Below are positions 15,601 through 24,984 of a stretch of DNA of 64,000 nucleotides, one piece after another (the stretch's first letter is position 1; every line of letters begins with the position of its first letter). The stretch lies in NCBI RefSeq assembly GCF_030445035.2, contig NC_080688.1, positions 62,261,949 to 62,325,948 of the forward strand. Reading direction: 5' to 3'. The notes below the pieces were generated by a model. The model saw only the letters and a list, made by a program, of their open reading frames with translations, was not told the origin of the DNA and ran no database searches. This DNA comes from Dasypus novemcinctus. Lineage: Eukaryota > Chordata > Mammalia > Cingulata > Dasypodidae. The position numbers were made by a program, and so were the translations under genes.

Positions 15601-18600
15601 CAAAAGGGATTAGCACAGGCATCGAGCTAGAATTGGAGGACTTTTGCAAGCTATGGCAAGTGAGGAGGTCTAGCTTCTCAGGAGTATGCAATGGAATGTC
15701 TGTCTGAAAGAATCAATTGGTTGATGATATAAAGGGACTTAAATACAGAGGGTTGAACTTGTAGACAATAGGGAACAACTGAAAGTTACTGTGTGTTTCC
15801 TTTTTTATTTATTAATCTGAAGAGAAATGTGATCAAGGCTATGCTTTTTGATCAGGCCAGTGCTTTAGGAAGAAGTTTTATTTTCTAAAAGCTGCAGGAA
15901 ACGATATACTAGAAATGGATTGGCTTTTACAATGGGGATTTATTAGGTTAAAGGCTTACAGTTCTGAGGCTGTGAAAATGTCAAAATGTTGGTTTTACTA
16001 GGAGATGCTTTTCTTAAGAATGGGTTGCTAGTGGTTCTGGATTCCTCTCATGGCAGGGTGTAGTGGCGGCATCTGTGGGTTTTGGTCTCTGCATTTTCCT
16101 CTGGACTTTGGTGCTTTCCACTTTGGGCTGCTCCATCTCTCCTTTCTCTCTCCCAGGTTCATTGATTTCACCTTCTGCAGGCTTCTCTCTGTCTCTACAG
16201 CTTTTTCTGTATCTGTGGTTTTTATTCCTCCATTTATATTTATAAAGAACTCCATTAAGAGGATTAAGACCCATTCTGGGTCATGCAATCTAATAAAAAA
16301 CCCTTAACTGCAGTAATTTAATGAAAAATTACCACCTACAATAGGTTTACATGCACAGGAATGAATTAACTTTAACAGGATTTTCTGGGGTGCATGAAAG
16401 CTTCAGACTTCCACAGAAGATGATACACTTACCTTGTTTTATTGCATTTTGCTTTACTATGCTTCACAGAGACCACATTTTGTACAAATTGAAGGTTTGT
16501 GGCAACCCTGCAATGAGCACATTTATTGGTGCCATTTTTCCAACAGCATGTGCTTACTTCATGTCTCTGTCACATTTTGGCAATTCTCACAATATTTCAG
16601 ACTTTTTCGTTGTTATCATATCTGTTATGGTGAGTTGTGATAAGTGATCTTTGCTGTTATTATTGTAATAGTTTTGGTATGCCACAAACTGTACCCATAT
16701 AAAACAGAGAACTTAATTGATAAATGTTATGCGCATTCCGACGGCCATTCCCCCTTCTCTCTCCTTGTCCTTGGGCCTCCCTATTCCTTGAAACACAACA
16801 GTATTGTTTAGGTCAGTTAATAACCCTACAGTGGCCTATAAGAGTTCAAGTGAAGGAAGAGTTGCATGTCTCTCACTTTAAATCAAACCTAGAAATGATT
16901 AAGCTTAGTGAGGAAGGAATGTTGAAAGCCAAGATGGTCTCTTGCACCAGTTAGTCAAATTGTAAATGCAAAGGAAAAGTTCTTGAAAGAAATGAAAATG
17001 CTACTCCAGTGAACACATGAGTGATAAGAAAGCAAAACAGCCTTATTGCTGATACAAAGCAAGTTTTACTGGTCTGGATAAACTAGCCACAACATTTCTT
17101 TAAGCCAAAGCCTAATTGAGAGCAAGACCCTAACTCTCTTCAATTTTATCAGACTGAGAGAGGTGAAGAGGCTGCCAAAGAAAAGTTTGAAGCCAGCAAA
17201 GGTTGGTTCATGAGGTTTAAGGAAAGAAGCCATCTCTATAACATAAAAGTTCAGGGTGGGGAAGTGGATGTGGCTCAAGCAATTGGGCTCCTATCTACCA
17301 TATAGGAGGTCCAGGGTTTGATAGCCAGGGCCTCCTGGTGAAAGCAAGCTGACCCATGTGAGGAGCTATCCCTTGTGGAGAGCTAGTCCACGTGGAGTGC
17401 TGCCCTACGTGGGAGTGCTGGCCCATGCAGAGAGTTAGGGCAGCAAGATGACATAACAAAAACAGACACAGAGGAGAGAAAATAAGAAACACGGCGGCCT
17501 GGGAGCTGAGGTGGAGCAAGAGAATGATCGCCTCTCTTCCTCTCATGAAGGTCCCAGGATTGGTTCCTGGAGCCGCCTAATGAGAATACAGGCAGACGCA
17601 GAAGAACACACAGCAAATGGACACAGAGAGCAGACAGTGGAGGGAGGGGTGAGGAATAAATAAATAAAATCTTTTTTAAAAAAAAGTTCAAGATGAAGCA
17701 GCAAGTGCTGATGGAGAAACTGTAGCAAGTTATCCAGAAGATCCAGCTAAGATAAGTGATGAAGGTGGCTGCACTAAACAGTAGATTTTCAGTGTAAACA
17801 AACAGCTTTCTATTGGAAGAAGGTGCCATCTAGGACTTTCATAGCTAGAGAGGAGAAGTTAATGTCTGGCTTCAAACTTCAGAACAGGCTGACTCTTTTG
17901 TTAGGGACTAATGCAGTTGGTGACATTAAGTTGAAGCCAATGATCATTTACCATTCTGAAAATCCTTATCATTTACCATTCTGAAAATCCTTGGGCCCTG
18001 ACTGCTTGTACTCTTAAAGTGAAACAATAAAGCCTGGATGATAGCACATCTGTTTACCACACGGTTTACTGAATATTTTAAGGTCACAGTTGAGATCTAC
18101 TGCCCAGAAAAAAAGATTCCTTTCAAAATATTACTGCTCATTGACAATGTACATGGTCACCCAAGGCCTCTGATGGAGATGTAGAAGATGAATGTTATTT
18201 TCATCCCTGCTAAGACAATATCCATTTGCAGCCCATGAATCAAGGAGTCATTTAGACTTTCAAGTTTTATTTAAAAACTCCGTTTTGTAAAGCTATAGCT
18301 GTCACAGATAGTGATTCCTCTGATGGATCGGGTAAATTGAAAACCTCTAAAAAGGATTCACCCTTCTAGATGCCTATATGAATGTTCTTGATTCATGGGA
18401 GGAGTCAAAATAACAATATTAACAGGAGTTTGGAAGAAGTTGACCACAACTTTCTTGGATAACTGAGAGTTTTAAGACTTCAGTGGAGGAAGTAACTGCA
18501 AATGTGGTGGAAATAGCAAGTGAACTAGAATTAAAAAATGGACCCTGAAAATGTGTCTGAATTGCTGCAATTTCATGATAAAACTTGAACGGATAAAAAG

Positions 18601-20673
18601 TTTGTTTCTTATGGATGAGCATAGAAAGTGGTTTCTTGAGATGGAATCTACTCCTGGTGAAGAATTTGTGAACATTGTTGAAATGGACAAAAAAACATAA
18701 ACTTAAGTGATAAAGTAGCAGCAGGGTTTGAGAGGATCTACTCCAGTTTTGAAAGAAGTGCTACTATGGATAAAATGCTATCAAACAGCATTTTGTGCTA
18801 CAGAAAACGTTTCATGAAAGGAAGAGTCAGTTGATGTGAACTTCATTGTTGTCTTATTTTAAGACACAAAAATTGCCACAAGCACCTCAACCTTAAGCAC
18901 CATCACCCTTATCAGTTGGTAGTCATTAATGTTGAGGCAACACCCTCCACCAGCAAAATGATTATGACTTGCTGAAGGCTCAGATGGTAGTTAACATTTT
19001 TAAGCAATAAAGTATTTTTATTTTATTTTTTATTTATTTATTTTTTTTAAAGATTTATTTTTCATTTATTTAATTCCCCTCCCCTCTCCCGGTTGTCTGT
19101 TTTCTGTGTCTTTTTGCTGCGTCTTGTTTCTCTGTCCGCTTCTGTTGTCGTCAGCGGCACGGGAAGTGTGGGCGGCGCCATTCCTCGGCAGGCTGCTCCC
19201 TCCTTCGCGCTGGGCGGCTCTCCTTATGGGTGCACTCCTTGCGCGTGGGGCTCCCCTACGCGGGGGACACCCCTGTGTAGCAGGGCACTCCTTGCGCGCA
19301 TCAGCACTGCGCATGGGCCAGCTCCACACGGGTCAAGGAGGCCCGGGGCTTGAACTGCGGACCTCCCATGTGGTAGACCGACGCCCTAACCACTGGGCCA
19401 AAGTCGGTTTCCCAATAAAGTATTTTTAAATTAAGGTAGGTATTGGGGGTTTTTTAAAGATATAATGTTATTGCATATTTAATAGAATAAGCATAACTTT
19501 TATATGCATTGGGAAACCAAAAAATTTGTGTGACTTGCTTTATTAGTCAGCCAAAGGAGTGTTGATGCAAAATAGCAGAAATTGATTGGTTTTTGTAAAG
19601 GGTATTTATTTGGGGTAGGAGCTTACAGATACCAGGCCATAAAGGATAAGTTACTTCCCTCACCAAAGTCTGTTTTTACGTGTTGGAGCAAGATAGTTGC
19701 CATCATCTGCGAGGGTTCAGGCTTCCTGGGTCCCTCTGGGCTCAGCTCCTCTGTTTTCTCCACAATCTCCACAAGGTCCACTGTAGGTTATCAGGTGGAC
19801 GACTGTCTCTTTTCCCAGGGCTCCAACATAAGGCTTCAGCATCCAAAAATAAATAAATAAATAAATTTTAAAAAATTTTTAAAAAACAAAAGAAAAAAAA
19901 AGACTTCAGCATCAAACTCCAACATCAAAACCGATCAACTCTGTCCTTTGCCATACCCTTTATTTGTGAGTCCCCATCCAACACAACACCCTAATGATGT
20001 GGCCCAATCAAAGCCCTAATCATAACTCAATCACGCCCAGGTACAGACCAGATTACAAACATAATCTGATATCTATTTTTGGAATTCATAACCATATCAA
20101 ACTGCTAAACTTGCTTTCTTGCAATATTTGCTTTTTCTGGTGGTTTGGAACCGAATCCACAATATCTGCGGTATGCCTGAATTCTGGAAGCAGTGTATGG
20201 GGCAGGTAAAGGGGGAAGAAAGAAAATTACAGAAACCATTTGTCTTATTAAGGGCAGATGAGAAGTAGTAAAGACAATGGCAATGAGAATGGAAAAGAGG
20301 GATGGTGTGTGAAGTATGTTTCTTAAGGGGTAAAGTTCAGAAAAATCTACTCATGTATATTATACTTAGTCATCTCTCTCGAAGGATTTTTGGGGTTTTT
20401 CCCCCTTCAGATGTTTATTAGAATTAATTAGGAGACTGAAAACCTTGGGGTGGGGGAGTGTGGGGGTAGTTGTAAAAGCAAGGACATGTCTAAAACCAAA
20501 TATGATATTTCTAATGGTATTTTAAGTTTCAGGTGTTTTTTTTTTCTTATTTTAAATAGTAGAAAATTAGAGTACTGTTTTATGCCTTTGTTTATAGTAC
20601 TTGTGTTTCTTTCATCTTTTAGGATACCATTGAAGCTGAACTTACAAAGAAAGTGGACATGATGGAACTGTGA
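6616..20673 (+). CDS. HAUS1: HAUS augmin-like complex subunit 1 (complete, nine coding exons)
   Basis: Coding exons: 6616-6645, 7392-7566, 10587-10722, 11826-11960, 12734-12857, 13270-13335, 14647-14718, 15271-15318 and 20623-20673. They sum to 837 nt, i.e. 278 codons plus TGA, equal to the human protein length as I remember it, with all phases consistent and GT-AG introns. Product: [10 protein letters not shown], then [19 protein letters not shown], ending [16 protein letters not shown]. Residues from about 110 to the C-terminus are heptad-like and charged, as expected for the coiled-coil HAUS1 (CCDC5). HAUS1 is part of the eight-subunit augmin complex, which recruits gamma-tubulin complexes to spindle microtubules for branching nucleation. 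No stops or frameshifts are seen, so the gene looks functional. Intron 8 (5.3 kb) carries a Tigger1 element. Confidence 0.97.
7392..7566 (+). CDS. HAUS1: HAUS1 coding exon 2
   Basis: Encodes [19 protein letters not shown] to SEYESE, the conserved N-terminal block. Acceptor tcag at 7388-7391, donor GTGAGA at 7567; leaves phase 1. Confidence 0.96.
8200..8370 (-). repeat. L1-type LINE fragment (3' UTR region, probable)
   Basis: The pattern 'ttagcatatagtaaaattgac', 'gtacacttctatgag', 'ccacaatcaggatac' and 'gcccctttgtgg' resembles an old mammalian L1 untranslated segment in antisense. A similar piece is at 51772-51905. Confidence 0.5.
9277..9478 (+). mobile_element. MER5A-like hAT-Charlie element
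   Basis: Begins 'cagtggttctcaatcagggg' and ends 'caaggttgagaaa', with internal 'gcatctagtgggtggaggcc'. This is the recognised MER5A sequence, non-coding; in HAUS1 intron 2. Confidence 0.85.
10370..10545 (+). repeat. L1 3' UTR fragment
   Basis: Typical L1M end: 'gggtaatgaaaatgttcta', 'acaactctgtgactatacta', 'gtatggtatgtgaatt', 'caataaaaactgtt'. In HAUS1 intron 2, just upstream of exon 3. Confidence 0.75.
10587..10722 (+). CDS. HAUS1: HAUS1 coding exon 3
   Basis: Encodes [20 protein letters not shown] to [10 protein letters not shown]. Acceptor tttcag, donor GTAATT; leaves phase 2. Confidence 0.96.
11130..11215 (-). repeat. MIR fragment (probable)
   Basis: Segment 'ctagtaaatggcggagttga' followed by 'gattcaaacccag' reads as the antisense of a MIR tRNA-like head. 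In HAUS1 intron 3. Confidence 0.55.
11826..11960 (+). CDS. HAUS1: HAUS1 coding exon 4
   Basis: Encodes [19 protein letters not shown] to LVLEKCLR, the start of the long coiled coil. Acceptor ctttta g at 11821-11825, donor GTAAGT at 11961. Confidence 0.96.
12734..12857 (+). CDS. HAUS1: HAUS1 coding exon 5
   Basis: Encodes [19 protein letters not shown] to GIKAAE; coiled-coil region. Acceptor taaag, donor GTTTGT (non-consensus +3 T); ends in phase 0. Confidence 0.95.
12930..13085 (-). repeat. MIR SINE
   Basis: Antisense MIR: 'ttttacagatggggg', 'aaggcacagaaagataatg', 'acttgcccacagtta', 'gattcaaacccag', 'ctcttaagcactgc'. In HAUS1 intron 5. Confidence 0.85.
13270..13335 (+). CDS. HAUS1: HAUS1 coding exon 6
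   Basis: Twenty-two codons, [20 protein letters not shown] then SE. Acceptor ttttag, donor GTGAGT; phase 0 on both sides. Confidence 0.96.
13998..14505 (-). repeat. DAS-like SINE with internal gccagcactc repeats
   Basis: Antisense copy in HAUS1 intron 6. T-run at left, two head-like regions (near 14109-14190 and 14430-14505), and between them about eight imperfect repeats based on 'gccagcactccatg' at 14262-14420. Confidence 0.82.
14647..14718 (+). CDS. HAUS1: HAUS1 coding exon 7
   Basis: Twenty-four codons, [20 protein letters not shown] then DLMP. Acceptor cccccag; donor GTAATT at 14719 runs straight into a 15-T run because an antisense SINE is inserted just after it. Phase 0 on both sides. 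Confidence 0.96.
14725..15028 (-). repeat. DAS-like SINE inserted at HAUS1 exon 7 donor, with extra 3' segment
   Basis: The antisense SINE body is at 14763-15028. Left of its own T-rich tail come about 26 bp of unrelated sequence (14738-14763) and a second, 15-T run. The duplication ccggtaatt occurs at 14716-14724 and 15027-15035, so the insertion copied the 5' splice site of exon 7. Confidence 0.82.
15271..15318 (+). CDS. HAUS1: HAUS1 coding exon 8
   Basis: Sixteen codons, [16 protein letters not shown]. Acceptor tataag, donor GTAAGT; phase 0. Confidence 0.96.
15880..16395 (-). repeat. LTR-like repeat, family A copy 1
   Basis: Shares order and wording with 53270-53880: 'actagaaatggattggctttt', 'tttattaggtt', 'gttctgaggctgtgaaaa', 'ccatttat', 'ttaagaggattaagac', 'tgcaatctaat'. 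No coding capacity. Probably an LTR read in antisense; assignment to a named family not possible here. In HAUS1 intron 8. Confidence 0.6.
17254..17681 (+). repeat. DAS-like SINE inside Tigger1
   Basis: Sense copy flanked by the direct repeat aaaagttca at 17245-17253 and 17682-17690. Contains a head with 'ggatgtggctcaagcaa' and a second internal head near 17495-17580. Confidence 0.88.
19021..19413 (-). repeat. DAS-SINE inside Tigger1
   Basis: Antisense copy with a perfect 15-bp target-site duplication aataaagtattttta at 19006-19020 and 19414-19428. The head (right side) reads 'ggcccagtggttagggcg' on the minus strand, with minor changes. Confidence 0.93.
19542..20108 (-). repeat. LTR-like repeat inside Tigger1
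   Basis: Runs from 'attagtcagccaaagg' to 'ccatatcaaactgctaa', flanked by acttgcttt at 19533-19541 and 20109-20117. It carries a tail-only insertion at 19844-19903. Related in layout to family A ('ggtatttatttggggta') but clearly distinct. No protein is encoded. Confidence 0.65.
20623..20673 (+). CDS. HAUS1: HAUS1 coding exon 9 and stop
   Basis: Encodes [16 protein letters not shown] and the TGA stop at 20671-20673. Acceptor cttttag at 20616-20622. Confidence 0.96.
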   Translation, partial: DTIEAELTKKVDMMEL

Positions 20674-20682
20674 CCAGAGCCA

Positions 20683-20688
20683 AATAAA
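20683..20688 (+). terminator. HAUS1: HAUS1 polyadenylation signal candidate
   Basis: AATAAA lies only 9 bp after the stop codon, implying a very short 3' UTR if used. No stronger nearby alternative was seen before the L1 fragment at 21.1 kb. Confidence 0.65.
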
Positions 20689-20699
20689 TGTTTTCCCTA

Positions 20700-21130
20700 A
20701 CAGAGTCAATTGAATATGACTTTAAAGAATGTTTTTCCCGTTAACATTCCTTAACTTAATTTCTGTGTTCTTAGTTAAGATGTTATTATTGATAGGATGT
20801 TTTCTGCTTATGCATTGCATTTTTGTATCCGAATGCATAGTGTTTGCATTAAAAAGCATTTTCTCTTGGTTTGCTATATTTCTGGTGGGTGAAGTATCTT
20901 TTGACAGATCTGTTGGGTGAACATTATGACAGTTGTCATGTATATGCTCATTAGGTCAGCTAAAATGCAAAAGAAAGGTTTTGCACTCGAGTTATGTTTC
21001 TCCCATTCCCTTCCCTCTCCAGGAGTCTGCTGTCATTCTTTCCAGTCACCTCACCTGCCTACTTCCAAATGTTAATATATGCAGGAGTTTAGCTTATGAA
21101 AAAGATGACCTTTTAAATCAGTGGTAGAAA
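20700..21130. other. Downstream flank of HAUS1, no recognised feature
   Basis: AT-rich sequence after the poly(A) signal. Short open frames have no recognisable content. Confidence 0.4.
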
Positions 21131-21488
21131 GATGGATAATTTAATACATGGTGCTGGATTCATACATCACACCTTATGTCAGAATAAATTCCAAAGGATC
21201 AAAGATTTAAGTGTAAAAAACTAAAAAAAAAGGATACTGAAAGAAATCATGGGGGAGTTTTAATGTTTTGATTTTTAAATAGAGTCAGAAGCATGATTAA
21301 AACCCAGGATCCATAAATGAAATGATAGAAATATTTTTAAATACTAATAGTAAAAATTCCTGCCTTTCAAAATCCTTTTTAAGTAAACTCAAGGGACATG
21401 ACAGATATGGGATATGAAAGAAGAAATGTGGGTTTTCACTGTGTACCTTTTTGTCTTTTAAAAACTTTTGTACCATATGATTAAAAAT
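21130..21488 (+). repeat. L1 ORF2 3' fragment
   Basis: 'catggtgctggattcataca' and 'aattccaaaggatcaaaga' correspond to the ORF2 C-terminal region of mammalian L1; broken by stops. Confidence 0.65.
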
Positions 21489-21495
21489 CAATCAT

Positions 21496-21843
21496 GGGAG
21501 CGGACATGGCTCAATCCGTCTCCTACATGGAAGCTCCCGGGTTTGGTTCCCAGTGCCTCCTAAAGAAGACAGGCAGACACTGCAATGAGCAGACGCTGCA
21601 ACTAGCAAGATACCGCAACCAGGAGACGCTGCAGTCAGCAAGATGCCGCAGCCAGCCGATGCCACAGACACCGCAACCAGCAGGGACCTGAAGTGGCTCA
21701 GTTGGTTGGGCACTTGCCTCCCAAATGGGAAGTCCCGGATTTGGTACCCAGTGTCTCCTAAAGATGAGTGGACAATGAGCAGACAAACGAGGGAGCCATC
21801 TTGGGGGTTTGGAGAAGAGAGTAAAACAAACAAAAAAGAAAAC
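21496..21843 (+). repeat. DAS-like SINE, two-headed, with gcagacgctgca repeats
   Basis: Two tRNA-like heads (21496-21560 and 21690-21760) separated by repeats of 'gcagacgctgcaac' and 'agcaagatgccgca'. Flanked by caatcat at 21489-21495 and 21844-21850. Confidence 0.82.
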
Positions 21844-22262
21844 CAATCATTTTTTAAAAGATTATCTAAATGATCTTAAAAATTTCCCTCCTCTACTACT
21901 TTCCCTTGCTTCCAGCCAATAAAGACATTCATATTTCCTTTTCTATAAACTTCCCATATCACCCATTTATGTATTGGAGTTTTGGTCTTAACAATATGAG
22001 CTCTCTATATATTAGCTAAATTAATCTTCCATGGTTTGAGTTGCAAATATTTTCCAAGTTTGTCATTTGTTTTTTGCCTTAATTGCAATATTTTTGATAG
22101 ATTGTGGAAATGTCCATAATAATTCCTCCCTTCCCTGATGCACTTACCTCATTGTAATGTGACGTTGCCACTTTTCCCATCAAGAGGTAGTTTTTTCCTC
22201 CACAACTTGGATCTGGCTTGACCCAATGACTTGTTTTGGCCAATGATAACAATAGCCAGTAT

Positions 22263-22689
22263 GGGGAAGCAGACTTGGCCCAATGGATAGGGTGTCTGCC
22301 TACCACATGGGAGGTCCGTGGTTCAAATCCCAGGCCGCCTTGACCCGTGTGGAGCTGGCCCATGTGCAGTGTTAATGCGCAAGGAGTGCCGTGCCACATG
22401 GGTGTCCCCTGCATTGGGGAACCCCAGGCACAAGGAGTGTGCCCCATAAGAAAAGCTGCCCAGCGTGAAAAAGTGCAGCCTGCCCAAGAATGGCTCTGCA
22501 CACATGGAGGGCTGACACAGCAAGATGATGCAACAACAAAAAAGAAACAAAGATTGCCAGTGCTGCTGATAAGGGCAGAAGCAGTCACAGAAGAACACAC
22601 AGTGAATGGACACAGAGAGCAGACAATGCGGGGGGGGGGGGGGGGGGGAGTGCAGAGGGGGGGAAGAAATAAAAATAAATCTTTTAAAA
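22263..22689 (+). repeat. DAS-SINE
   Basis: Full sense copy: 'gggaagcagacttggccc', 'ggttcaaatccc', 'ggagctggcccatg', ending in a pure G-run (about 20) at 22629-22648 and an A-rich tail. Near-duplicate flanks aatagcca(g)tatg / aatagccaaatatg. Confidence 0.92.
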
Positions 22690-23499
22690 AAATAGCCAAA
22701 TATGACAAAAGCAGAGGATCGAAAGCTACGTGTGTGTTGGAACTTGCTCTCTCTCGCTGCTTTCTTGAAATTTGAGACAACCATGTAAAGAAGCCTGGAC
22801 AAATCTGTTGGAGGATGAGAAACTACACGGAACAGTAAAGAGCAATTCCAGCTGAGCCCCTCATGTCCCTCCCTAAGACCTTCCTGGCAGCCAGGTAAGT
22901 GGCTGACACTGTCTTAGATTATCCAACCCCAGCCAAACTGACAGCAGACTGTAGAGAATAGCTGGGCTGGCCCAGGCCAAAGACCTGCACAGCCAACCCA
23001 TAGAATCATGAGAAATAACAAATGGTTGTTTCCGGCAATTTTAAGTTTTAGGCTGGTTATCTACAATAGCTACTTGGTAAAGGCAGCTTTTGAAATTAAT
23101 CCTTAGAAAAAAATGGAGAGCAAAAAATATGCAATATAAGTTTGAAAGTAAGGTGGATTGTTGAATGATGATAAAAGTAGGAAAGCTGTTCTGCTTACAT
23201 TTCTTTCAAAAATGGAATGAGTAGGAACTGAATCTCAAAGTAAGTGAGAAAACCATGGAAAGCATTGAGCTGCAAAATATGAGATCATGTTCTTAAAAGA
23301 ATTCATTCCTGGTGTACAATACTGAGACAAAGAACTGAGGAAATGTGAGAAATGTGTTTAAAAAGGCAAGGTAAATCCACAGAAAAGAGATTTTATCAAA
23401 TCCAACCAACATTCCAGAATGCATTATAAAAAAATATGAAACAAAAAAAAATAGAAACAAAAGTTGTGACCTAATTGGCATCTAATGTAGTCATTATTT

Positions 23500-23700
23500 C
23501 TTTAAGGGCAAACCAAGTGGGAGTATAAATTGGTTCAAATTTTCTGAGAACAATTTGACAATATCTGGTGAACCTGAAGTCACACACACTTATGACCCAG
23601 CAATTCTATTCCTTAATATCTGACCTAAAGAAATTCTCAACACTTGTACTTGGATGAGGAGAGGGTGAGCCAGAGGCTTCAGATGTATTGTTTTATTTAT
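23500..23700 (+). repeat. L1 fragment (probable)
   Basis: 'gggagtataaattggttcaa' and 'tatgacccagcaattctatt' are typical of L1 ORF2 3' regions. Confidence 0.6.
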
Positions 23701-23889
23701 TTATTAAGACAAAATGGTCTGAAGTAAATACGGTAAAATGTTAGGATTTAATAAAGCCATGTAGTAAGTGGAAGGGTGTTCATTAAATGGCTTTCTATAA
23801 TTTTATATGTTATGATAATACAAAATGAACTCAGCTTCTTCCCCCCTTTTTTTAATTAAAAAAATGGGATAATGAGATATTAGATCAGG

Positions 23890-24060
23890 AAATACTATGT
23901 ATAATAATAAAAATAGCTAATACTAATTGCTTACTATATACCAGGCATTCTGAATACCTGACGTGTCATTTAATCCTCCTCAGAACTTCATGAGTTGTGT
24001 ATATGTCACTGATGGGTGGAGGCAAATTCAAAATAGGCACAAAGCAGCATTATTGAAGGA
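23890..24060 (-). repeat. MIR fragment
   Basis: 'ttgcttactatataccaggc' and 'catttaatcctcctcagaac' match the antisense 3' part of MIR. Confidence 0.65.
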
Positions 24061-24119
24061 AACAAAATTAGTTTAAGTGGTCCTCTATTCTCATTTTACC
24101 ATGGAGAGAACAACTTGAA

Positions 24120-24595
24120 ACCCAATGTTGTCCCAGAATTAGCAGCATTAGCATCACCTGGGAGCTTGTTAGAAATGCAAACCATGGGCCCTAACCAAGA
24201 CCTACTAAATCAGAATCTGCATCCCACCGCCCTCCTCCCCGCCCCAATGGCTCCCTCATCTCTCTGTTTATTGTCTGCTCATTGTGTCTGCTTGTCATCT
24301 TTAGGAGGTACTGGAAACGGAACCCTGGCCCTCCCATGTGGGAGGCAGGTACCCAACTGCTCAAGCCACATCAGCTCCCTGCTCATTGTGTCAGCTTGTT
24401 GTGTCTGTTCATTTGTCAGTTCTTTGCATCAGCTTGTTGCATCTGCCCATCTTCTTTAGGAGGCACCAGGAACTGAACCTGGGGCCTCCCATGTGGGAGG
24501 CGGGTGCCCAACTTCTTGAGCCACGTCTGCTTCCCAGAATCTGCATTTTAAAAAATCCACAAGTGATTATACACGTTAAAATTTGAGACTCTGAT
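24120..24595 (+). mobile_element. MER20-like hAT element split by a SINE
   Basis: Left half 24120-24222 ('gcatcacctgggagcttgtt', 'agaaatgcaaa') and right half 24547-24595 ('aaatttgagactctg'). The two halves flank an antisense SINE. Confidence 0.75.
24223..24534 (-). repeat. DAS-like SINE, multi-headed, inside MER20
   Basis: Two head-like monomers, each with 'cctcccatgtgggaggc' and ending '...ctccc'/'gcttccc'. Perfect 12-bp duplication cagaatctgcat at 24211-24222 and 24535-24546. Confidence 0.9.
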
Positions 24596-24984
24596 GTATT
24601 TAGTGAAAACTTTAAGAGGAGATGAGAGAGAATGGGGTGATATTTGGTGAGACAGTGGTTGAGAATTTTTTAGAACTGATGAAAGCTACTAGAGTATCAG
24701 CAGAGTTCAATTAAAGAAGTAGAACCAGTAGGAGCTACATTGACATTGATCTAGATCTGGGTATAAGTGTACATAGATGTATTTAAAGGATCTAGTAAAA
24801 GGAATTGGTTTATGCAATTGTGGAGGCTGATGACTATTTCCACAAGGTTGTCTGCATCTATGAGTGGAACCCAAAGTTCACATGCAGGAAGGGAAGATCA
24901 TGAGGAAGCTGGAACGTTGCAATGATGGACTGAAAATTGTCTAGTCTTTTTTTTTTTTTTTAAAGATTTTTATTTATTTCTCTC

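Larger units (their letters stand above)
16423..20179 (+). mobile_element. Tigger1 (pogo-type) DNA transposon, near full length, interrupted
   Basis: The left end 'taccttgttttattgcattt' and right end 'gcggtatgcctg' match Tigger1 termini. The interior follows the Tigger1 transposase reading region, e.g. 'gaaatgattaagcttagtg' and 'catgaggtttaaggaaagaa', but with stops and frameshifts, so it is a dead copy. Removing the inserted SINE at 17254-17681, SINE at 19021-19413 and LTR-like repeat at 19542-20108 leaves about 2.3-2.4 kb, close to the intact element. Lies in HAUS1 intron 8, same strand. Confidence 0.9.

Noticed and set aside
22079-22802. 233-codon minus-strand open frame
   Set aside because: Spans a DAS-SINE and flanking DNA, with the same peptide patterns as every other SINE copy.
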